From: Fischerella sp. PCC 9431
Lineage (GTDB): Bacteria > Cyanobacteriota > Cyanobacteriia > Cyanobacteriales > Nostocaceae
NCBI RefSeq assembly: GCF_000447295.1
Contig: NZ_KE650771.1
Span: 1,694,598 to 1,758,597 of the forward strand
Reading direction: 5' to 3'
Length of the DNA: 64,000 nucleotides
The stretch's first letter is position 1. Each line of letters opens with the position of its first letter. The notes under the pieces are model-generated. The model saw nothing but the letters and a program-made list of their open reading frames with translations. It made no database searches and had not been told where the DNA came from. Made by a program: the position numbers and the translations under genes. Of the stretch, positions 36,824 through 45,724 are shown piece by piece.

Positions 36824-38116
36824 ATGCAACTACTGAAAACCACCGACAAAGATTTTTCTACTAAATTCCAAGCATTTGTCAACGAACGCAGGGAAGCAAC
36901 GGTTGATGTCAGTGGTACAGTTAAAGAGATTATTGCTGATGTCAAAACGCGGGGTGATGCCGCAGTCAAAGAATATACCACCCGTTTTGATCGCTATAGT
37001 CCTGAGTCTTTTCGTCTCAGTGATACTTTTATTGCTGAACAAGCAGCAAAATGTCCCCAGGAAGTAAGAACTGCTTTGGAAGTTGCAGCCCAAAGAATAA
37101 TTGCTTTTCATCAAAAACAGCTACCACAAAACATTGCCTATACTGATGAAGTCGGCGTTAAGCTAGGTTTAAATTGGGTAGCATTAACAACTGTGGGAAT
37201 TTACGTACCAGGTGGACGAGCAAGTTATCCAAGTTCTCTGTTGATGAATGCCCTACCTGCTAAGATAGCTGGGGTAGAACGGATTGTGATGACAGTGCCG
37301 ATGCCCGGTGGTGAAATTAATCCCGCAGTCTTGGCAGCCGCTCAAGTAGCAGATATTAGAGAAATATATAGTATTGGTGGAGCGCAAGCGGTAGCAGCTT
37401 TAGCTTATGGTACAGAAAGCCTCGCCCCTGTGGATAAAATTGTTGGGCCTGGTAATGCTTATGTAGCGGAAGCAAAACGTCAGGTATTTGGTAGAGTTGG
37501 TATTGATAGCATTGCTGGACCATCGGAAATTTTGGTAGTTGCGGATGATCAGAATCATCCAGAATGGATTGCTTGGGATTTGCTGTCACAAGCCGAACAT
37601 GATCCTAGCGCCCAATCGATTTTGATTACCGACTCGGAAAGTTTTGCTGAAGCTGTGACAACAGCAGTTGAACAAATTCTCAAAACCTTACCGACACAAG
37701 CAGTAGCTGCTAAAAGTTGGGAAAATCATGGTGCGGTGATTATTGTCAATGATTTAGCAGAAAGTATTTTGTTACTGAATCAATTGGCACCTGAGCATGT
37801 GGAATTATGCGTAGATGAACCACAAGAATTTGCCAAGCAAATTCGCTGTGCTGGTAGTATGTTTCTAGGACGTCACACCCCAGAAGCAATAGGTGATTAT
37901 GTCGGCGGTCCGAATCATGTGTTACCAACAGCACGTTCGGCGCGGTTTGCTTCTGGCTTGAGTGTCTACGATTTTATGAAGCGGATTACTTCTTTGCAGT
38001 GCGATCAACAAGCATTACAAACCATAGGTAAAGCTGCAATTAGTCTTGCAGAGGCTGAAGGTTTACCAGCTCATGCAGGTAGCGTGGCAGTAAGATTAGA
38101 AATCAGTGAACCATAG
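36824..38116 (+). CDS. hisD: Histidinol dehydrogenase
   Basis: HisD performs the last two steps of histidine synthesis, oxidising L-histidinol to L-histidine with two NAD+ and a zinc ion in the cytoplasm. The 430-residue length is usual. Family segments are clear: VKTRGDAAVKEYTTRFD, VGIYVPGGRASYPSSLLMNALPAKIAG, IGGAQAVAALAYGTES, DKIVGPGNAYVAEAKRQVFG, IDSIAGPSEILV and DLLSQAEHDPSAQS (Gln and His are zinc ligands). LAPEHVEL carries the catalytic Glu-His pair, and the C-terminus has SGLSVYDFMKRI. Other his genes are not adjacent, which is normal in cyanobacteria where they are dispersed. Start: ATG at 36824 (MQLLKTTDKDF). Confidence 0.97.
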   Translation: MQLLKTTDKDFSTKFQAFVNERREATVDVSGTVKEIIADVKTRGDAAVKEYTTRFDRYSPESFRLSDTFIAEQAAKCPQEVRTALEVAAQRIIAFHQKQLPQNIAYTDEVGVKLGLNWVALTTVGIYVPGGRASYPSSLLMNALPAKIAGVERIVMTVPMPGGEINPAVLAAAQVADIREIYSIGGAQAVAALAYGTESLAPVDKIVGPGNAYVAEAKRQVFGRVGIDSIAGPSEILVVADDQNHPEWIAWDLLSQAEHDPSAQSILITDSESFAEAVTTAVEQILKTLPTQAVAAKSWENHGAVIIVNDLAESILLLNQLAPEHVELCVDEPQEFAKQIRCAGSMFLGRHTPEAIGDYVGGPNHVLPTARSARFASGLSVYDFMKRITSLQCDQQALQTIGKAAISLAEAEGLPAHAGSVAVRLEISEP

Positions 38117-38254
38117 AATTTGATAACTGATAACTGATAACTGAGAAAAGTTAAATTATTTGTACTATACTTCGGAATTCCTCGCAAACGTGGTGATGTA
38201 TTAAGTATGGAATTAAGCGATCGCCTGATCAGTAAGTACAGTGCATCACCCTTT

Positions 38255-38260
38255 GGAGGT
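38255..38260 (+). promoter_or_regulatory. Strong Shine-Dalgarno site GGAGGT
   Basis: A full GGAGGT stands 4 bases before an ATG at 38265. This is rare in this window, where most genes have weak sites, and it supports translation of the small frame that follows. Confidence 0.7.
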
Positions 38261-38264
38261 GGCT

Positions 38265-38384
38265 ATGGAAAGTATTCTTGTGACTATTTTGTTAGCTGTT
38301 TATTTTGTGACTGTGAAGAAGCAACTTACAGAAAACCAGTCTTCGACAAAGGAAGACACAAACGTAGTTATTGCTGAAAAATAG
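38265..38384 (+). CDS. 39-residue single-span membrane peptide
   Basis: The frame encodes 39 residues: a hydrophobic helix, MESILVTILLAVYFVTV (residues 1-17), followed by a basic KK and a charged hydrophilic tail ending VVIAEK. The GGAGGT ribosome site 4 bases upstream is the best in the window. The order (short outside end, one span, positive residues just after the span) fits an inner-membrane small protein with its tail in the cytoplasm. No homologue is known to me, and the function is unknown. It follows hisD by 148 bp on the same strand. It could be a small subunit or regulator; being a chance frame is unlikely given the ribosome site and hydrophobic pattern. Confidence 0.65.
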   Translation: MESILVTILLAVYFVTVKKQLTENQSSTKEDTNVVIAEK

Positions 38385-38547
38385 TTACTTGACCATTTAT
38401 TGGTTAAATAACAGTTGGTTACATAAGTACGATTTTTACTTAGGGATTAAAACTATAATTTATACCAAGTTGTGTTTGCTCGGATGATTTTCTCAAGACC
38501 TTAATTTCCAACAAAACTAACTTTGGCAACTTGGTATTCATCCCTAT

Positions 38548-39897
38548 TTACAAAATTATCCCGTTATATTGAAAAGCATTATCCCAAACATAATCAATCA
38601 CCGCTTTAGCATGATCCAAAGGTAAAACCTGACACGCTCCCTGGTTATTATAAGTTAGTAAAGGGATTTCGGATGTATTGTCTGTTGTTTGACTATTTGG
38701 AATTATTTGACCACGAATATCTTCTAGATTGCGAAGAGGCCCTTGAATATCAAAGTTAATCTTTGTCCCTAGTTTATTCTCCATCCAAGTTTCAATGCGA
38801 GAATCTAATTGTTGAGGGGTCAATAGTGTAGGGCTAGTCAGTAAGTGATAATATGCCAGAATCATTTCCTTACATTCTTCTTCTTCTGCCAATTCAATAA
38901 ACATTTGAAATACACTGATATTGTTCGCTAAATTCTTGAAAAATAGCGTATCGGTAACATGTTTTTGAAATTGAATTTTTTTGTTTTTGTAATTAGTATA
39001 TTGCTTGAAGGCAAATCCACCCAAAGTAATTGCTAATGATAAAGTTGCCACTAAAACAGGCATAAAGTTTCTGACTTTTTGTAAGTCTACATTTAAATAT
39101 TCAACCAAATAGGATACATTTAGCACTAGTAAAATTGCCGCAATCAGCAATAATAGATTCGGCAATGTTCTTAAGATCAAAGGAATTGCTGCACCAATAG
39201 CCGGAATGCCAAATAGTAAACGATCTTTCCAGGTCATACTTGTTTCGACATTGGGAAAGAGTAAGTCAACATCTAGTTTGGGAATATTTTTGTAGAAATA
39301 AACATACATTTTACCGGGAATGAATTTCATCTGTTGGAGATTGACTTTCTTGGCACGAAAGTAAGCCGCTTCTTTGAATTTGACTAATAAAACAATCCGC
39401 TCAAAAATATCAATTGTCTTTTCTTGTCGCCAAAAGAAGAATTTTTTGAGCGAAACTTTTTTATAACTATCACCCCGGTAATAACAGATAAAGCGGTCAA
39501 AATCCTCGAAATCAACTTGAGTTTTCAAATTAATTAAAGATTTGGTTGCTAGCGATCGCTTGACAATTGATTCAGGTAAAATAATATAATTTGCTCTTTT
39601 AACAATCAACTCAAATGCTTCAACTACTTTTAATTCCATTTGATCATACTGCTCAAAGGTCGGTGGAGTTATTGGTTGAATCTCTGCATTTGGGTTAAAG
39701 GGTATGTAGTTCTCTTTGATAATTTCTAAGGTTTTGTGAAAGCGAAAGTGATAGTATGCAATCAGAATTTGGCAGAAATCTGCAAATTTTTGAGCATCAA
39801 CCTTATTTAGCTGACCGTCTTGCAAGCAAAGTTTGATAATATCGCTGCGACTGTAGGGAATAAACGCTTCTCGATTTTCGTAAACAGTCATGTCCAA
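38548..39897 (-). CDS. DUF3754 (TMEM143-type) membrane protein
   Basis: A 449-residue protein with a family-typical N-terminal soluble part (FIPYSRSDIIKLCL, FADFCQILIAYYHFRFH), the hallmark YKNIPKLDVDLLFPNVETSMTWKDRLLFGIPA (about 207-238), two or three membrane spans (about 232-266 and 284-306), and a C-terminal segment with LAEEEECKEMILAYYHLL. DUF3754 proteins occur in bacteria, plants and animals (TMEM143, a mitochondrial protein), and no biochemical function is established. It stands alone; the neighbours on both sides are separated by more than 150 bp. Start: ATG at 39897. Confidence 0.85.
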   Translation of the reverse strand: MDMTVYENREAFIPYSRSDIIKLCLQDGQLNKVDAQKFADFCQILIAYYHFRFHKTLEIIKENYIPFNPNAEIQPITPPTFEQYDQMELKVVEAFELIVKRANYIILPESIVKRSLATKSLINLKTQVDFEDFDRFICYYRGDSYKKVSLKKFFFWRQEKTIDIFERIVLLVKFKEAAYFRAKKVNLQQMKFIPGKMYVYFYKNIPKLDVDLLFPNVETSMTWKDRLLFGIPAIGAAIPLILRTLPNLLLLIAAILLVLNVSYLVEYLNVDLQKVRNFMPVLVATLSLAITLGGFAFKQYTNYKNKKIQFQKHVTDTLFFKNLANNISVFQMFIELAEEEECKEMILAYYHLLTSPTLLTPQQLDSRIETWMENKLGTKINFDIQGPLRNLEDIRGQIIPNSQTTDNTSEIPLLTYNNQGACQVLPLDHAKAVIDYVWDNAFQYNGIIL

Positions 39898-40247
39898 AGA
39901 TTCATCGAAATCTAACTAAATGGGTTTGCCAAACCCCACGAAACGGCAACTATCAGATATTGTGTCTTTATTGACGACGAAATTCTAGTATCTTGAGTAG
40001 TAAACAAGCTTCTAATCAGAGTAGACGTCTTAATTGTAGTGCTAATAGATTTCTCTAAGATGAGAGCGATCGCCACTCAAAATACTAGATATCAAAATAC
40101 TAGAGAACAACTGTATCCTCAAGTTGTCCACATATACTTAAATGTTTACGCAGAGTGTTAGCAAAACTACTACTGAGAAGGTAGAACACCGAAAGATAAT
40201 TTCGCATTTGTAGAGAAAATTATATTATCTCGTAGGTGTGCGATCGC
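39898..40247. other. Intergenic region, nothing supported
   Basis: The spacer between two minus-strand genes contains a small TGGGTTT/AAACCC hairpin near 39919-39935, an AATACTAGA direct repeat (about 40081-40104), and otherwise AT-rich sequence. No gene. Confidence 0.4.
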
Positions 40248-41228
40248 TCACGCTGTCACAGTGACAAATTGCGTGGAAGTTAGCCAGAGACTAGCTACAG
40301 TATATTTGACAAATACTGATTCTTGATGAGCATTGCAGGAACTTTTCAATTCCACAGTTTTTGTTTCGTCTTTGACTAATCTTGCCTGATAATTATATTG
40401 CGAACCATCAGGTTTTTCAAAAATTAGCTCTGCACGAATAGTATTTTTGTCTGCACTTTGGTCAATTATTCTACCTGCTACTTTATAGTTAAACCAATCC
40501 CAGCCATAGCGAAACATCAGTTCTCTTTCCATAACTTGCATCGAACTTGGCAAGATTCCCCAGCCACGATACACTTTTTGCCAAGATTTAAGATCGCCAG
40601 TACGAGTCAAGATTGATTTAAATAAATCTTGATTGAGATTTCCATAATATCTAGCTTCTGGCAAGTCTATACAAGTTGGTGCAAACCGATGTCCACCAAA
40701 ATGACTAGATTTCCAAATCCGCACATTATTCAACTTTAAATCAGCAACAGCACTTGTAGCGTGAAAGTGAAAAGGATTACCGTACCTAGAGCAGCATTTA
40801 TCGTGACTGCCGTGGGTACAAATCAGAATATCACGTGTTGAGTTTGTATTTAATTCGTAATTACCTGAATTTTTACCCGATAAAACTTTCTTGATGACTG
40901 TTGCTGCTTGCTGGATATTTTCTAATTTGTACTCTCGCTTAGATAAACCATTCATTAGACCCTCTTGTTGTTGATAAATCAAAAGGGTTGTGCTATCTGA
41001 TTTATGAGATAAATTATTAGCAATTAATAGAAACTTTATAGGCAGTTTGGCACGTTTGACTTCTTCTACCAAAATTCGTAAATTTTCTGGAACCCATCGA
41101 GAGTGAAAGGCTTCTGATGCCCAGGGGGTTGGACATTCAATTAATACATAAGTTTGGTGGTTGGCAACACTACCAATAATTTCTTCTCCTGCTATGCGGG
41201 AATTATCGGAACAAAAGAAAGTGTTCAT
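40248..41228 (-). CDS. Sucrase/ferredoxin-like family protein
   Basis: A 326-residue protein of the Suc_Fer-like family, which has a thioredoxin-like [2Fe-2S] ferredoxin fold. The diagnostic segments are ICTHGSHDKCCSRYGNPFHF (about 137-156, with cysteines that can bind the cluster), SSHFGGHRFAPTCIDLPEARYYG (about 174-196), an N-terminal CSDNSRIAGEEIIGSVANHQTYVLIE and a GWGILPSS segment. Family members are found in yeasts (Apd1) and bacteria; Apd1 is linked to redox and metal stress. The function in cyanobacteria is not known. It is single, with a 1-kb AT-rich region upstream. Start: ATG at 41228. Confidence 0.85.
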   Translation of the reverse strand: MNTFFCSDNSRIAGEEIIGSVANHQTYVLIECPTPWASEAFHSRWVPENLRILVEEVKRAKLPIKFLLIANNLSHKSDSTTLLIYQQQEGLMNGLSKREYKLENIQQAATVIKKVLSGKNSGNYELNTNSTRDILICTHGSHDKCCSRYGNPFHFHATSAVADLKLNNVRIWKSSHFGGHRFAPTCIDLPEARYYGNLNQDLFKSILTRTGDLKSWQKVYRGWGILPSSMQVMERELMFRYGWDWFNYKVAGRIIDQSADKNTIRAELIFEKPDGSQYNYQARLVKDETKTVELKSSCNAHQESVFVKYTVASLWLTSTQFVTVTA

Positions 41229-42266
41229 TGAAAGGTAATCATGGATGTACTTAGGGAACTAATAATCTGATCAAAAGAGGTCGTATTTTTAGCTACAATC
41301 TCTTTCAATCAATTGCTTGCTAATGTGAGCAAATAAAGAAATCATGTCTGACTTAGCAAACAAGAGAAAACAGGAAGTATGGCTAGCTTATCTCCTCATC
41401 CTGGTAGCCAACTTATAACATTATTTATCGTTAAGGTTTGTGCTGTAAATATTTTTTTCACAAATAGCATCAACATTTTTATCAAATAAACCTCCTTTAT
41501 TGCAAACAGAAATTGTCAACTTTGTTAATGTTGTTGTTCAGGTTTTATTAACTTGGTTTTGAAATAAAAGTAGCCAAATTTATATTTAATGGCTGTATAT
41601 TATAAATGCCGAAATCAGCTTAATTATTGATTCCCTTTGATTAATCTATGGCTTTAACTTCATGTCATAAAACTTTCCAATTAAATTGATTCACTTGCTC
41701 AGTAAATACAATTACTGATTTCTCTGTAAAGTGATTAGTCAAGAAATTGACGCAATATCTCATCTCAATAAGTTGTTTCTTTTTATTCATCTTGCAAATT
41801 ATTCTCAACAGAATTTTAAAAAATAAAATGTGATCAAAAACAAAGCAAAGTCTAATATTTTTAACCTGAAGTTATACACTCCAAGGTTAATAAATATATT
41901 AACAATTACTTGTTGACTGAAACACAGCCGCAAGAAGTATTTTTACTTAAAACATCAGTTTGATATCAAGTAACCAGTGAAGCTTCTCCACCTCCTATTA
42001 AAAACAAGCATCTACCTCGAATTTAACTTAGATTAATCTTAGTTGCAAGTATTTACTAATACACTTGAGCTTATCTATCTTTTGGATAGTGCTAGAACAC
42101 CCTTAAATCAAGATTAACATGAGTAAAAGAGTCAAAAAGGCTGATATCATTTATGTTTGCACATCCTAAACCAAAAGATAAATATTATCAATACATCAGC
42201 AATCAAGCGGGGATCATTTAAGGATTCCTATATGATCTACATAGGAAAGATCAATGATTTGTTGGT
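41229..42266. other. Long AT-rich intergenic region
   Basis: More than 1 kb without a supported gene between two divergent genes. The only protein-like frame is a 24-codon one (ATG 41344 to stop 41418, MSDLANKRKQEVWLAYLLIL...), without a ribosome site. A TCCTAT/ATAGGA hairpin is near 42227-42247. No tRNA or repeat family was found. Confidence 0.45.
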
Positions 42267-43013
42267 ATGGCTAGGGCAACTTTCCAGTTTTATGCAGAAT
42301 TAAACGATTTTCTGCCACGTAACAAACGGCGGGTAAAAATTGAGCATTTCTATGGAGAAAGAGCCTCAATTAAAGACATGATCGAAGCTTTGGGTGTTCC
42401 TCATCCTGAAGTTGATTGTATTGAAGTTAACGGAGAATCAGTTGATTTTACTTATATTGTTCAAGATGGAGACAGAATAAATGTCTATCCAATTTCCACA
42501 GTAGCGTCAACAGCTTGTTTAAGTTTGGTACGACCGAAACCGCTAAAGACGATTTGCTTTGTGTTGGATATTCATCTGGGCAAATTAGCATCTTCTCTGC
42601 GACTATTAGGATTTGATACGTTATATCAAAATAATTATCATGATCCTGAATTAGCAGAAATCTCCAGCACCCAAAACCGAATTTTGTTAACACGTGACAA
42701 AGGACTTTTGATGCGGAGTGTTGTTACCTATGGTTACTATGTAAGGAATACTGACCCACAGCAACAAATTGTTGAAGTCTTACGACGTTTTGATTTATTT
42801 GATTTAGTATCACCTTTTCAACGATGTCTGCGTTGTAATGGGATTTTACACCCTGTAGACAAGCAAGTTGTGATTGACCAGTTACCTGATACTGTGGTGT
42901 TATATACTGATGAATTTCATCGTTGCCAAAACTGCGCTCAAATATATTGGAAAGGTTCACATTATGAGCGATTACAAAGATTTATTGATGGTCTGCTTGA
43001 TTTGAATGGTTGA
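42267..43013 (+). CDS. Mut7-C ubiquitin-like and RNase domain protein
   Basis: A 248-residue protein with two parts. Residues 1-80 form a ubiquitin-like beta-grasp domain (Mut7-C_ub; FQFYAELNDFL, SIKDMIEALGVPHPEVDCIEVNG, YIVQDGDRINVYP). Residues about 92-240 form the Mut7-C RNase domain, a PIN-like fold with acidic sites in FVLDIHLGKLASSLRLLGFDT and ILLTRDKGLLMRS. A zinc ribbon ends the protein (CLRCNG and CQNCAQIYWKGSHYERL). The family is predicted to cut RNA and was first seen in animal Mut-7. Its bacterial substrate is unknown. A hairpin (43018-43048) follows the stop and may act as a terminator. Start: ATG at 42267. Confidence 0.9.
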   Translation: MARATFQFYAELNDFLPRNKRRVKIEHFYGERASIKDMIEALGVPHPEVDCIEVNGESVDFTYIVQDGDRINVYPISTVASTACLSLVRPKPLKTICFVLDIHLGKLASSLRLLGFDTLYQNNYHDPELAEISSTQNRILLTRDKGLLMRSVVTYGYYVRNTDPQQQIVEVLRRFDLFDLVSPFQRCLRCNGILHPVDKQVVIDQLPDTVVLYTDEFHRCQNCAQIYWKGSHYERLQRFIDGLLDLNG

Positions 43014-43017
43014 TGGT

Positions 43018-43048
43018 TGTAGAGATGTAGCATTGCTATGTCTCTACA
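43018..43048. repeat. GTAGAGAC-type hairpin behind the Mut7-C gene
   Basis: TGTAGAGA (43018-43025) pairs with TCTCTACA (43041-43048), followed by TTTATT. It belongs to the repeated family and may act as a terminator. Confidence 0.55.
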
Positions 43049-43102
43049 TTTATTAGCGTTAGTGTTTAAAATTTAAAATTACGAATAACAACCAACAAGA
43101 TT

Positions 43103-44173
43103 GTGAGTTTAATTTTAGCGCTGGATTTTGGTGGTACTAAGCTAGCAGCAGCGATCGCACATGCTAATTCTCAAGAGTGGTTGAGTTACGAACGCTGTTT
43201 ATCACCAGCAAATGCTAATGCTAGCACTGATTTGGAAATCATGCGATCGCTCATTCATTCTTTGTTGCAAGAACTAAAACCAACGGCGATTGGTGTCAGC
43301 TTTGGTGGACCTGTGGATGCAAATACAGGTACTGTCAAACTATCACATCATGTTCCTGGTTGGGAAAATATACCTTTGCAAAAGTTGTTAGCAGATGAAT
43401 ATGGTGTGAGTGTTAGTGTTGACAACGATGCAAATGTAGCAGCGTTAGGTGAATACAGATATGGTGCGGGTGTTGGCTACGATAGTTTATTTTACATTAC
43501 AGTTAGCACTGGCGTCGGTGGCGGTTGGATACTCAACGGTAAACCTTGGCGCGGTGCAAATGGTATGGCTGGAGAAATTGGACATATAGTAGTAGACCCA
43601 GCAGGACCAATTTGTTTGTGTGGGAAGCGCGGATGTGTGGAAAGGTTGGCGTCGGGGCCTTATATGGCGTTGGATGTGAGAGAGTGGTTAGAAACGCGAG
43701 GACGCGGAGATGGGGAGACGCGGGGACGCGCAGATGGGGAGACGTGGGGACATGGAGATGGGGAGACGCGGGGACGCGGAGATAGAGAGACGCGGGGACG
43801 CGGAGATGGGGAGACGCGGGGACATGGAGATGGGGAGATATTGAGGGGTTTAGTAGAGGGAAATTTAGAGTTAATTACTGGCAAGATTGTAAGTGAAGCG
43901 GCAATGCAAGGTGATGAGTTAGCACAAGATATTTTACATCGTTCGGCTTGGGCGTTGGGTGTAGGTATTGGTAATGTGGCAAATTTAATCAATCCACAAC
44001 GGTTTGTTTTGGGTGGAAGTGTGACGAAAGCAGGCGAAGGTTTTTGGCAAGTGATTCGTCAGGTAGCGCGAGAAACAGCTTTACCAGAAATTAATTTTGA
44101 AGTTGTTCCAGCAGGATTAGGTGATCATGCACCGTTGTGGGGTGCAGTAGCACTTGCTTTAGATACTTTATAA
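43103..44173 (+). CDS. ROK family sugar kinase with an in-frame tandem-repeat insert
   Basis: A 356-residue ROK protein. It has the phosphate motif LDFGGTKLAAAIA at the N-terminus (residues 6-18), FGGPVDANTG (about 72), SVDNDANVAALGEY (about 110; the catalytic Asp), a STGVGGG loop, GEIGHIVVDP, and the zinc signature CLCGKRGCVE (about 173). Such kinases phosphorylate glucose or a related sugar. Between residues about 197 and 244 lies an insertion of six 8-residue units, ETRGRGDG and variants, encoded by a 24-bp repeat (43691-43834). Without it the length is about 308, which is the usual ROK length. Start: GTG at 43103. The insert lies after the zinc site, and the fold around it is otherwise intact. 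Confidence 0.88.
   Translation: MSLILALDFGGTKLAAAIAHANSQEWLSYERCLSPANANASTDLEIMRSLIHSLLQELKPTAIGVSFGGPVDANTGTVKLSHHVPGWENIPLQKLLADEYGVSVSVDNDANVAALGEYRYGAGVGYDSLFYITVSTGVGGGWILNGKPWRGANGMAGEIGHIVVDPAGPICLCGKRGCVERLASGPYMALDVREWLETRGRGDGETRGRADGETWGHGDGETRGRGDRETRGRGDGETRGHGDGEILRGLVEGNLELITGKIVSEAAMQGDELAQDILHRSAWALGVGIGNVANLINPQRFVLGGSVTKAGEGFWQVIRQVARETALPEINFEVVPAGLGDHAPLWGAVALALDTL
43691..43834. repeat. 24-bp in-frame tandem repeat (six copies) inside the ROK gene
   Basis: Six 24-base units based on GAGACGCGGGGACGCGGAGA plus TGGG follow without gaps. They differ by a few substitutions but keep the frame, encoding E-T-R-G-R-G-D-G. The array is more GC-rich than the flanking gene and resembles the intergenic GGGGACGCGGAGA repeats of this group. 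Confidence 0.92.
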
Positions 44174-44333
44174 TATCAAGTCCGCCTAATTTTGCTGTTG
44201 ATTATTGATTTTTCCCATTACCAATTACCAACCTATTTCAAGATATCCTTAATGCACTGCAAAATAACCTGATGCGTTAGGCTAAAACCGTAACACCCTA
44301 CTAAAAATTTACTAATTAAAAATTACTAAGAGC

Positions 44334-44903
44334 ATGTCTTTACTATTAACTTATCTCAGCATTGAAGAATATCTCCAACTAGAACAATCTAGTGAAGTTC
44401 GTCATGAATATCTTGGTGGTCAAATCTTTGCTATGTCTGGCGGTAGCAAAGAACATAATACAATTACACTCAATATTGCTAGCAGACTGCGATCGCATTT
44501 GCGGGGTGGTTCTTGTAGTGTATTTATGGCTGATATGAAAGTCAAGATAGAATTAGCGAATCAAAATAACAATATCTTTTATTATCCTGATGTAGTTGTT
44601 AGTTGTAATCCCCAAGACCAAGACCGCTATTTTTTAAATTATCCTTGCTTAATAATCGAAGTATTATCACCAAGTATAGAAGTCACAGACAGACGCGAAA
44701 AACTTGTTAATTATCAAAAATTAGAAAGTTTACGGGAATATGTACTAGTTTACCAAGATGATATAAAAGTAGAAGTTTATCGTCAAAATGCTCAAGGAAA
44801 ATGGTTACTGGAAATTTTAGGCAAAGATAATGAATTAAGATTAGATGCGGTGGGTTTAAGCTTGACAATGACAGATATTTACGAAGATGTTTTCAGCATT
44901 TAG
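44334..44903 (+). CDS. Uma2 family putative endonuclease
   Basis: A 189-residue PD-(D/E)XK-fold protein of the Uma2 (DUF820) family, very abundant in cyanobacteria. Family features are YLSIEEYLQLEQSSEVRHEYLGGQIFAMSGGSKEHN at the start, YYPDVVVSCNPQD (about 83; first Asp), CLIIEVLSPSIEVTDRREKLVNYQKL (about 104; Glu, Lys) and LREYVLVYQDDIKVEVYRQ. The fold is that of metal-dependent nucleases, but few members have been shown to cut DNA. The gene is followed within 11 bp by a VapBC-like pair and may share a promoter with it. The start is the ATG at 44334. Confidence 0.9.
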   Translation: MSLLLTYLSIEEYLQLEQSSEVRHEYLGGQIFAMSGGSKEHNTITLNIASRLRSHLRGGSCSVFMADMKVKIELANQNNNIFYYPDVVVSCNPQDQDRYFLNYPCLIIEVLSPSIEVTDRREKLVNYQKLESLREYVLVYQDDIKVEVYRQNAQGKWLLEILGKDNELRLDAVGLSLTMTDIYEDVFSI

Positions 44904-44914
44904 GATAGACACTT

Positions 44915-45154
44915 ATGCAATCAGCTTTACATATCACAACCAAAGTTTTACCAGGAAACAAAATAGAAATTGAAATCCCAGAAGCTCAAATTGGAGATAG
45001 TGTAGATGTCTTTGTAGTTTTGCCAGAAAAAGTAAAAACTAAAAAGCGATCAGTGATAGAGATACTAAAAGACGTTCACAGCAAACGTCCTCCAAAAAGT
45101 GCTGAAGAAATAGATAGGTATTTGCAAGAAGAAAGGGAATCATGGGACAGCTAG
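44915..45154 (+). CDS. VapB-type antitoxin candidate
   Basis: A 79-residue protein whose stop codon overlaps the start of the next gene by 13 bp, the classic layout of a toxin-antitoxin pair. The N-terminal part (ITTKVLPGNKIEIEIPEAQIGDSVDVFVVL, about 6-35) resembles an AbrB-like or short beta domain. The C-terminal part is charged and disordered, with PPKSAEEIDRYLQEERESWDS, a sequence pattern repeated in cyanobacterial antitoxins next to PIN genes. It is expected to bind the PIN protein and its own promoter. The function is inferred mostly from position and the tail. Confidence 0.8.
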   Translation: MQSALHITTKVLPGNKIEIEIPEAQIGDSVDVFVVLPEKVKTKKRSVIEILKDVHSKRPPKSAEEIDRYLQEERESWDS

Positions 45155-45585
45155 TACTTCCTCCTTCGAGCAGAATATATATAGACACAGTAGTAGCAAT
45201 TTATAGTGTCGAGTGGAATCTTAATTATTATTCGCTGCTAGAACCGTTATGGTTAAAGTTTCAGGCAAGAGAAATTGAAGTGATCAGCAGTGAACTAATA
45301 CTTATGGAAACTTTGATACTCCCTTTAAGAAATGCTGATAGTTTTCTAGTTGATGCTTATGAACAACTACTATTGTCAGAAGAAATGCAACTGATTCCTA
45401 TTAATCAATCAATACTTCGACAGGCCGCTAATATTCGGGCTACAACTAACCTCAAAACACCAGATGCTATTCATGCGGCGACAGCTTTATCTGTTAGTTG
45501 CAATCAATTTCTCACGAATGATAAAGGCTTTCGTAATGTTCCTAGTTTACCTATCGCTATTCTTAGTGAAATATTAGCATCTTGA
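45142..45585 (+). CDS. PIN-domain toxin (VapC-like)
   Basis: A 147-residue PIN domain. The acidic residues of the nuclease site are visible: Asp in RIYIDTVVAIYS (about 13-24), Glu in SSELILMETLI (about 50-60), Asp in LKTPDAIHAATAL (about 113) and Asp in FLTNDKGF (about 132). VapC proteins are RNases that cleave tRNA or rRNA when the antitoxin is lost. The start codon overlaps the antitoxin gene by 13 bp, so translation is probably coupled. It is a complete domain. Start: ATG at 45142. Confidence 0.88.
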   Translation: MGQLVLPPSSRIYIDTVVAIYSVEWNLNYYSLLEPLWLKFQAREIEVISSELILMETLILPLRNADSFLVDAYEQLLLSEEMQLIPINQSILRQAANIRATTNLKTPDAIHAATALSVSCNQFLTNDKGFRNVPSLPIAILSEILAS

Positions 45586-45677
45586 ATCCTGGATATTGGA
45601 GCCATAAGTACACAAGTATGAAACTACATTTTTAATGTTCCCATCCCAGCAATAAAGATAGCAGTAAGAACATTAAA

Positions 45678-45716
45678 TCCCCGACTCTTGGAAAAAAGTC
45701 GGGTATCTGGCTGGAT
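45678..45716. repeat. CCCGACT/AGTCGGG hairpin element
   Basis: CCCGACT and AGTCGGG (about 45681-45707) with a loop of about 12 bases. It resembles the AGATCCCCG hairpin at 57469-57506; both look like members of an intergenic hairpin class. It may end transcription from the PIN gene or the 71-residue gene. Confidence 0.5.
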
Positions 45717-45724
45717 ATAAAATT

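Noticed and set aside
43546..43992. Frames through the ROK repeat in other phases
   Set aside because: The 24-bp unit is open in several phases; only the ROK frame has the kinase motifs on both sides.
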